A stretch of 5,159 bases of DNA from assembly GCA_014382465.1 (NCBI GenBank), contig JACNJP010000523.1, positions 1 to 5,159 on the forward strand, in the 5' to 3' direction. Position numbers and translations under genes: made by a program. Under the pieces are notes generated by a model. It ran no database searches. It was not told where the DNA came from and was given only the letters and a program-made list of their open reading frames with translations. Position 1 is the stretch's first letter. Every line of letters starts with the position of its first letter. The stretch comes from Planctomycetota bacterium (lineage in GTDB: Bacteria > Planctomycetota > UBA1135). This document shows, piece by piece, positions 1-5,159 of this stretch.

Positions 1-1404
<1,404 letters not shown>

Positions 1405-1410
1405 GTATCG

Positions 1411-1526
1411 CGTCCCGCGGGGTTGGGTCTGCGGCCTTCACGGCTGCCGCGGTCGCGCTGCGCGCGCGAAGCGCGCGACAGCGCTCAGCGGCGCCGAGGC
1501 GGCCGCAGACCCAACCCCGCGGGACG
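1411..1526 (-). repeat. Hairpin repeat element E1, 116 bases
   Basis: Perfect 26-base inverted arms at 1411-1436 and 1501-1526 enclose a 64-base interior that itself folds. Each left arm reads CGTCCCG, an 8-base variable block (here CGGGGTTG), GGTCTGCGGC, then one variable base. On the minus strand the interior starts GCCTCGGCGCCGCTGAGCGC and ends CGCGGCAGCCGTGAA, as in E2, so E1 is the reverse orientation of E2. In the centre, CGCGCGC and GCGCGCG pair around a TTC loop, extended by GCGCTG/CAGCGC with one bulged T. The element begins 6 bases after the acs stop, so it may end transcription or protect the acs mRNA 3' end, although the bases after it (CTTTCCC) are not a strong T tract. Strand is assigned by taking E2 as plus. 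Confidence 0.9.
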
Positions 1527-1709
1527 CTTTCCCTGACCGGATACCGGGTGGCGGGACGGGGTGAGAGGTTCTCCAGCCATGAGGGTCGTCATCGGAGCGT
1601 TCGGGGGGGAGCGGACTGCGGTGCTCGATTCACGGGTGCATGGCGAGATCAGTCTGGCCCCGTCATTCGGGCACGTGGATTCCGGCGCAGGTCATCGGTA
1701 GCCGGTGTC

Positions 1710-1821
1710 CGTCCCGTCGTTCCTGGTCTGCGGCTGCCTCGGCGCCGCTGAGCGCAGCGCGCTTCGCGCGCGGCGCGACCCGCGGCAGCCGTGAAAGCCG
1801 CAGACCAGGAACGACGGGACG
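1710..1821 (+). repeat. Hairpin repeat element E2, 112 bases
   Basis: Second copy of the E1 family. Perfect 26-base inverted arms lie at 1710-1735 and 1796-1821, with the same outer CGTCCCG and inner GGTCTGCGGC but a different middle block (TCGTTCCT), and T instead of C as the innermost base. The 60-base interior is nearly identical to the reverse complement of the E1 interior: the first 20 bases are the same, the last 15 are the same, and small indels sit in the central GC stem. The centre still pairs (GCGCGC around a TTC loop, then an A/G mismatch, then GCGC with GCGC). No transposase or direct target repeat is recognisable beside it. Resemblance to REPIN- or MITE-type non-autonomous repeats is structural only; I cannot assign a known family. 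Confidence 0.9.
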
Positions 1822-1938
1822 CCTTGCCCGACCGTAATGTGCGTGGCCAGGGCTCAAGGCCGGATGGGCGGTGTTCCGGCTGGGTAACGGTCTGTCCCCT
1901 TGGGTGGGCGGAGGTCTGCGGCACGGAGTTTGCGTTTA

Positions 1939-1960
1939 GGGGAAACACTGCGGTTTCCTC
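1939..1960 (+). promoter_or_regulatory. Hairpin abutting the FG-GAP start codon
   Basis: Bases 1939-1946 (GGGGAAAC) pair with 1953-1960 (GTTTCCTC): 8 base pairs including one G-U, with a 6-base loop. The 3' arm ends one base before the ATG at 1961. The only Shine-Dalgarno-like string, AGGGG at 1938-1942, lies mostly in the 5' arm and is 18 bases from the ATG, too far for normal use when unfolded. The hairpin could limit initiation, or hold the ATG just outside a stem for leaderless-like or SD-independent initiation. Function is inferred; the pairing is seen. Confidence 0.35.
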
Positions 1961-3694
1961 ATGTTCTTCAGATCCCCCCTACGCGCCGTTGTCCTCCTGT
2001 CCGCACTGATGGCATTGGGCCTCGGTGGATTGGCCAGCCCCCTCTCCTCCCAGGAGATCGGCGGCGGCTGGGAGGTCATGGAGGAGTTCCCTTGCTCCCA
2101 GTCGGACGACGAGATGGGGTGGTCGGTCTCCAGCCATGGCCGCTTGGACAACCGCATCCTGGTCGGCGCGCCCTCCATGGGTCTGCACATGAACGGGATG
2201 GTCTGGTGGTACGCAGCGAGAAATGGCGCCGTCATCGGTGCCTTCCTCGGAACCGGTGATCTAGACGGTTTCGGATGGGCCGTGGCCGACGCAGGTCTGG
2301 TGGACGGGGACGCCTTGCCGGACATCCTGATTGGGGCTCCGTATTCCGACTCCAATGGCTTGTCCTCCTCAGGCGCTGCCCTCGTCTACTCCAGCGCCAC
2401 TGGCCTGCTCATCCACCGCTTCAACGGCCAAGCCACATGGGACAAGTTCGGCGAAGCGCTCTGCAGCGTTGGGGATGTCGATGGGGACGGCCTCGATGAC
2501 CTCCTCATCGGAGCGCCCTCGGCCGACCCCAGCGGCCTCCGCTCCGCCGGTTCCGCCTATCTCTACTCGGGCTCCACTGGTGCGCTCATCCGCCAATTCG
2601 ATGGACTGGCCCAGGACGAAGAACTCGGTGCTGCAGTGGCCGGCCCGGGAGACCTCGATGGTGACGGGGTCCCGGATCTCCTGATCGGTGCGCCGGGAGT
2701 GATCAACGGGCAATCCCGGGGTGCGGCCTTCCTCTACTCCGGAGCGACGGGAGCGCTGATCTACCGCGTCGATGCTGGCGGAGGATCCAGGAACTACCGT
2801 CTCGGGGCCGCGCTCGGGCTCGCGGACGACCTCGATGGCGACGGCGTCACGGATTTCCTGGTCGGCGACCCGGAGGAGGAGGTCTCGGTCGGCGGCGGCT
2901 CTCCTGGCGGCGCGACCTTGATCTCTGGCGCCACGGGCTTGCCGCTCCTCTCCTTCCATGGAGAGCTCCACGGCGATCTCTTCGGCACGTCCCTCGCCGG
3001 CGGCAAGGATCTGAACGCGGACGGTTTTCTCGACCTCGCCATCGGGGCGTTGGAGGCATGGGGGCCAGGGAATCAAGCACAAGGCGCGGTCTACCTCTAC
3101 TCCGGCGCCGACGGTTCCCTGATCCGAAGACTGGATCCGCCCGGGCCGGGCAGCAATTGGTACTCGGACTTCGGGATCGCCGTGGCCCTGGTGGCCGACC
3201 AGGACGGAGACGCGCGCGCCGAGGTGCTCGTCGGCGCTCCTTATGCCCGAGGGACCACGGTCAATGCCGACGGTGGCGCGGCCTACCTGCTGGATCATGA
3301 CCACTGGATATCGCCGACAAGCGATCAGTTGAGCGCAACCGGACCTGACTGGGTGCACTTCTCCCTGAGCTTCCCCGCCTCCGAGGCCGGCTTGCCCTAC
3401 GTCCTCTTCTTCTCGCGCTACGGGAGCGGGCCGACCCACTACGCCGGCCTGGACGTCCCCTTGACCTGGGATCCGGTCCAGCGGCGCATCGCCCAGGGCT
3501 GGCAGCCGTCCTTCGTCTCTTCGGGGACCGGGAATCTAGGCATGTTCGCGACGGGTTCGATCGGCATCTCCTCTGACCCTGCACTCCTTCCCCTGGTCGG
3601 ACAGACCTTGCACGCCGCCGTGCTGACCTACGACCTGCCGAGCAGGATCCCGCGCCTCAGCTCGACTGCGGTCGCGATCGAGATCCTGCCGTAG
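1961..3694 (+). CDS. Secreted FG-GAP (integrin-alpha-type) seven-repeat beta-propeller protein
   Basis: 577 residues. Start choice: an in-frame TAG at 1937-1939 closes the frame upstream, ATG 1961 is the first start after it, and it gives a signal peptide (R4/R8, hydrophobic 9-25, possible cleavage after A25). The next ATG (2009) would destroy it. Seven repeats of 56-63 residues end in GAP-type motifs with the Pro position at 71, 127, 186, 245, 304, 364 (Leu) and 427. Calcium-loop motifs precede them: VDGDALPD 114-121, DVDGDGLDD 172-180, DLDGDGVPD 231-239, DLDGDGVTD 290-298, DLNADGFLD 350-358 and DQDGDARAE 413-421; repeat 1 has none. Seven blades match the integrin-alpha fold. Residues 445-577 form a separate, probably beta-rich tail ending in ILP, without LPXTG, a membrane anchor or a recognised sorting tag. 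No enzymatic motif is seen; the role is probably extracellular or envelope binding or structural. It uses more A/T-ending codons (GGT, GGA, GAT) than its neighbours. The class is secure, the ligand unknown. Confidence 0.88.
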   Translation: MFFRSPLRAVVLLSALMALGLGGLASPLSSQEIGGGWEVMEEFPCSQSDDEMGWSVSSHGRLDNRILVGAPSMGLHMNGMVWWYAARNGAVIGAFLGTGDLDGFGWAVADAGLVDGDALPDILIGAPYSDSNGLSSSGAALVYSSATGLLIHRFNGQATWDKFGEALCSVGDVDGDGLDDLLIGAPSADPSGLRSAGSAYLYSGSTGALIRQFDGLAQDEELGAAVAGPGDLDGDGVPDLLIGAPGVINGQSRGAAFLYSGATGALIYRVDAGGGSRNYRLGAALGLADDLDGDGVTDFLVGDPEEEVSVGGGSPGGATLISGATGLPLLSFHGELHGDLFGTSLAGGKDLNADGFLDLAIGALEAWGPGNQAQGAVYLYSGADGSLIRRLDPPGPGSNWYSDFGIAVALVADQDGDARAEVLVGAPYARGTTVNADGGAAYLLDHDHWISPTSDQLSATGPDWVHFSLSFPASEAGLPYVLFFSRYGSGPTHYAGLDVPLTWDPVQRRIAQGWQPSFVSSGTGNLGMFATGSIGISSDPALLPLVGQTLHAAVLTYDLPSRIPRLSSTAVAIEILP

Positions 3695-3710
3695 CCGACG
3701 GCCTGGGATC
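3682..3710. terminator. Possible bidirectional hairpin between convergent genes
   Basis: GATCC (3682-3686) pairs with GGATC (3706-3710) and GCCGT (3688-3692) with ACGGC (3698-3702). The loop is AGCCG and there is a 1x3 internal loop. It overlaps the FG-GAP stop codon (3692-3694) and ends 9 bases from the minus-strand gene's stop. No T tract follows on either strand, so an intrinsic terminator is only a possibility suggested by the convergent layout. Confidence 0.3.
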
Positions 3711-3719
3711 CGGCTCATC

Positions 3720-4901
3720 TCAGCCCAACGCCGCCACCAGATCGGCGATCAGGTCCGCCGGATCCTCGATCCCGACCGACAGCCGCACCATGCCGGGCAC
3801 GATGCCGGCGGCCGCGCGGTCCTCGGCGCTCATCGCGACGTGGCTGGTGTTGAAGGGCAGGCTGACGAGGGTCTCGACGCCGCCGAGGCTGGTGGCTTCC
3901 TTGCTGACCTGGAGGGCGCGGCAGAGACGGAGGGCGGCCTGGTCGCCGCCTTGGACGACGAAGCTGACCATGCCGCCGGGATTGCGGAGCAGGCGCTGGG
4001 CCAGGGCGTGGTCGGGGTGGCTGGGCAGGCCGGGGTAGAGGACCTGCTGGACCTGGGGGTGGGCTTCCAGCGCCTCGGCGACGGCCCGGGCGCCCTCGGC
4101 GTGGGCGCGCATGCGCACCGCCAGGGTCTTGATGCCGCGCTCGAGCAGGAAGCAGGCGTGCGGGTCGAGGCAGCCGCCGAGCAGCTTGAGGTGCGGCCAG
4201 ACGAGGTCGACGACCTCCTTGCTGCCAGCGACCGCGCCGGCGATGAGGTCGCTGTGGCCGTTGAGGTACTTGGAGGCCGAGTGCACCACCAAGTCGGCGC
4301 CGTGATCCAGCGGGTGGCAGCCGAGCGGCGTGGCGAAGGTCGAGTCAACGACGAAGCGAAGGCCGCACCGCTTCGCCAGGGCGCCGAGCGCCGGCAGGTC
4401 GGCCACCCGCAGGGTCGGGTTGGACAGGGTCTCGGCGTAGAGCAGCTTGGTCTCCGGCCGGATCGCCGCGGTGACCGCGGCCGGGTCGCGCAGGTCGACG
4501 AAGCTGGCGGACCTCCCCCACCGCGGCAGGTGGTCGCGGAACAGGGTCTGGGTGCCGCCGTAGAGGTCGCGCGAGGCCAGCACGTGGTCGCCGGCGTCCG
4601 TCAGCGCCGCCACCGCGCTGGAGATCGCCGCCATGCCGGAGCTGAAGACCAGCGCGTCCTCGGCGCCCTCGAGCGCGGCGATCTTGGCCTGCACCACGCG
4701 CTGCGAGGGGTTGGCGTAGCGCGAGTAGATCAGGCCCTCGCGGCCGCGGCCGGCGACGATGGCGTCGTAGGTCTCGTCGTCGAGCAGGAAGGTGCTGGTC
4801 TGGTAGACCGGCGTGACCACCGCGCCGTGGGCGGGCGCGGGCTCGCTGCCGGCGTGGACGCAGCGGGTCGAGTCGGACCAGGTCGGGTCGTGGGAGGCCA
4901 T
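3720..4901 (-). CDS. PLP-dependent trans-sulfuration enzyme (cystathionine gamma-synthase/gamma-lyase family)
   Basis: 393 residues, full length for the Cys/Met-metabolism PLP family (fold type I), a cytoplasmic and usually tetrameric enzyme of methionine/cysteine interconversion. Seen in the sequence: Y59 and R61 in YSRYANPS (phosphate contact from the neighbouring subunit); SSGM 87-90 (phosphate loop); Y114 in YGGT (stacks on PLP); N161; D186 in VVDSTFATP (pyridine nitrogen); S208 and K211 in SASKYLNGH (Schiff-base lysine); R373 in RLSVGIED (substrate carboxylate). G116 stands where methionine gamma-lyases have Cys, arguing against that activity. T337 precedes SLGG, where many gamma-synthases and gamma-lyases have Glu and methionine gamma-lyases often Val, so the exact reaction cannot be read from sequence. 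The ATG at 4901 fits the family N-terminus (DSTRCVHAGSEP follows), though no clear Shine-Dalgarno precedes it. It lies 10 bases after the stop of a same-strand gene and ends 25 bases from the convergent FG-GAP gene. Family is secure; specific activity is open. Confidence 0.93.
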   Translation of the reverse strand: MASHDPTWSDSTRCVHAGSEPAPAHGAVVTPVYQTSTFLLDDETYDAIVAGRGREGLIYSRYANPSQRVVQAKIAALEGAEDALVFSSGMAAISSAVAALTDAGDHVLASRDLYGGTQTLFRDHLPRWGRSASFVDLRDPAAVTAAIRPETKLLYAETLSNPTLRVADLPALGALAKRCGLRFVVDSTFATPLGCHPLDHGADLVVHSASKYLNGHSDLIAGAVAGSKEVVDLVWPHLKLLGGCLDPHACFLLERGIKTLAVRMRAHAEGARAVAEALEAHPQVQQVLYPGLPSHPDHALAQRLLRNPGGMVSFVVQGGDQAALRLCRALQVSKEATSLGGVETLVSLPFNTSHVAMSAEDRAAAGIVPGMVRLSVGIEDPADLIADLVAALG

Positions 4902-4911
4902 GGCGGGAAGC

Positions 4912-5159
4912 TTAGTCGTTCAGGGCCGGTTGGAGGCCGAGCAGCAGCTCGCGCGAGAGCGGCGGGTGGGTGGCTCGGGCCACGGGCCAGGCTGCCCCCG
5001 GATGAACAAGGCCCCTCCGGGCCTGCTGCCCGGGCGCCGGGCGCTTCCCGCCCCCGCTGGGTTCCCTTCGGCGCGGCCTCCGGGGCGGGGCGGGGGGGGG
5101 AGGCGGGCGCCCCGGCGGGGAGGAGCGAGGCCGGCCGGGGGGGGGGGCCCGCCCCCGCC
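4912..5159 (-). CDS. C-terminal fragment of an unidentified gene upstream of the trans-sulfuration gene
   Basis: A minus-strand frame runs open from the window edge to a TAA (complement of 4912-4914), 10 bases before the ATG of the trans-sulfuration gene, an operon-like spacing. Its last residues read THPPLSRELLLGLQPALND, with nearly every codon ending in G or C (CTG, CTC, GCC, CCG), like the neighbouring real genes. There is no start codon in the window, so it is 5'-truncated. Beyond about 5030 the translation becomes a Pro/Arg/Gly-rich string that I attribute to poor sequence, so only roughly the last 25-35 residues are trustworthy. I do not recognise the family. Lack of stops is weak evidence at this GC content; the codon pattern and spacing are the main support. 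Confidence 0.5.
   Translation of the reverse strand, partial: RGRAPPPGRPRSSPPGRPPPPPAPPRRPRRREPSGGGKRPAPGQQARRGLVHPGAAWPVARATHPPLSRELLLGLQPALND
5030..5159. other. Probable low-quality, G-rich contig edge
   Basis: This stretch is almost only G and C, with a nine-G run at 5092-5100, an eleven-G run at 5137-5147 and repeated CGGGG/GGGGCGGG strings. No frame gives a protein-like sequence. The abrupt change from normal coding sequence, together with a similar problem at the left edge, suggests error-rich bases at a contig end rather than a biological G-quadruplex region. Confidence 0.5.

Larger units (their letters stand above)
1405..1960. other. 556-base intergenic region with two hairpin elements
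   Basis: No convincing protein gene lies here. It contains hairpin element E1 (1411-1526), a spacer (1527-1709), element E2 (1710-1821) and a leader (1822-1960) to the FG-GAP gene. Open frames crossing E1 or E2 are artefacts of the palindromes: both strands translate to similar Arg/Pro/Gly-rich strings such as RRPGTTGR. The spacer holds one 40-codon ATG frame (1579-1701) with a poor GAGAGG-like upstream site; I do not call it a gene. I see no sigma-70-like -35/-10 pair, tRNA or known riboswitch in the leader. Confidence 0.7.

Noticed and set aside
1411..1526. Integron attC site
   Set aside because: E1 contains GTTGGGT and ACCCAAC, which fit GTTRRRY/RYYYAAC, but in the reverse order of an attC, and E2 lacks the motif. 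The arms are perfect rather than bulged, and there is no integrase.
1411..1526. Classical intrinsic terminator
   Set aside because: The stem is far longer than usual, has a complex interior and is not followed by a T tract (CTTTCCC). A termination role remains possible but is not shown.
1579..1701. 40-codon plus-strand frame between E1 and E2 as a small protein gene
   Set aside because: Short, poor ribosome-binding site, no recognised motif. Kept only as a possibility in the finding on the inverted element pair.
1411..1821. CRISPR array
   Set aside because: Only two units, in opposite orientation, each a long palindrome, without regularly spaced short repeats or cas genes.
1649..1948. Minus-strand frames across E2 as small genes
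   Set aside because: Coding capacity comes from the palindrome; the peptides are Arg/Ala-rich and duplicated on both strands.
2369..3439. 356-codon frame antisense to the FG-GAP gene
   Set aside because: It mirrors the sense repeats (recurring DQEIRD/IEV strings opposite DGDG...LLIGAP) and lacks an independent domain or initiation signal. The sense frame has a signal peptide and regular blades.
5092..5147. G-quadruplex or regulatory G-tract region
   Set aside because: The G runs lie only at the window edge together with broken coding similarity, which is better explained by sequence error.

Overview
This looks like a short, very GC-rich bacterial contig. It holds the 3' end of an acetyl-CoA synthetase gene (plus strand), a 556-base non-coding stretch with two related hairpin elements, a secreted FG-GAP (integrin-alpha-type) beta-propeller gene (plus strand), and, convergent to it, a PLP-dependent trans-sulfuration enzyme gene (minus strand) preceded by the tail of another minus-strand gene. 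The FG-GAP protein, with its DxDGDG...GAP blades and a C-terminal domain of the 'FPASEAG...PLVGQTLHAAV...LSS...ILP' kind, resembles large secreted-protein families I associate with Planctomycetota and related uncultured lineages. High GC and the lack of clear Shine-Dalgarno sites fit that, but the taxonomic call is an inference and is not secure.

Layout: 1-1404 acs, 5'-truncated; 1405-1960 intergenic, with element E1 (1411-1526), a 183-base spacer, element E2 (1710-1821) and a 139-base leader; 1961-3694 FG-GAP propeller protein; 3695-3719 convergent gap with a weak hairpin; 3720-4901 (minus) cystathionine gamma-synthase/lyase family enzyme; 4912-5159 (minus) C-terminal part of an unidentified gene, 10 bases upstream of it and probably in one operon. 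About 160 bases at the left edge and 130 at the right look error-rich (long G runs, broken protein similarity), so the window is probably a whole contig with poor ends.

The genes do not form one obvious pathway: acs makes acetyl-CoA from acetate, the minus-strand enzyme belongs to sulfur amino-acid metabolism, and the propeller protein is exported. The most interesting part is the E1/E2 pair. The two are copies of one element in opposite orientation. Each has perfect 26-base inverted arms, the arms differ between copies at eight positions, and every difference is matched on the partner arm. The central stem also differs in a partly paired way. That pattern points to a repeated element whose folded form is maintained, by selection or by arm-to-arm conversion. 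No transposase, recombinase or defence gene is visible, so I do not claim a new system beyond this element.
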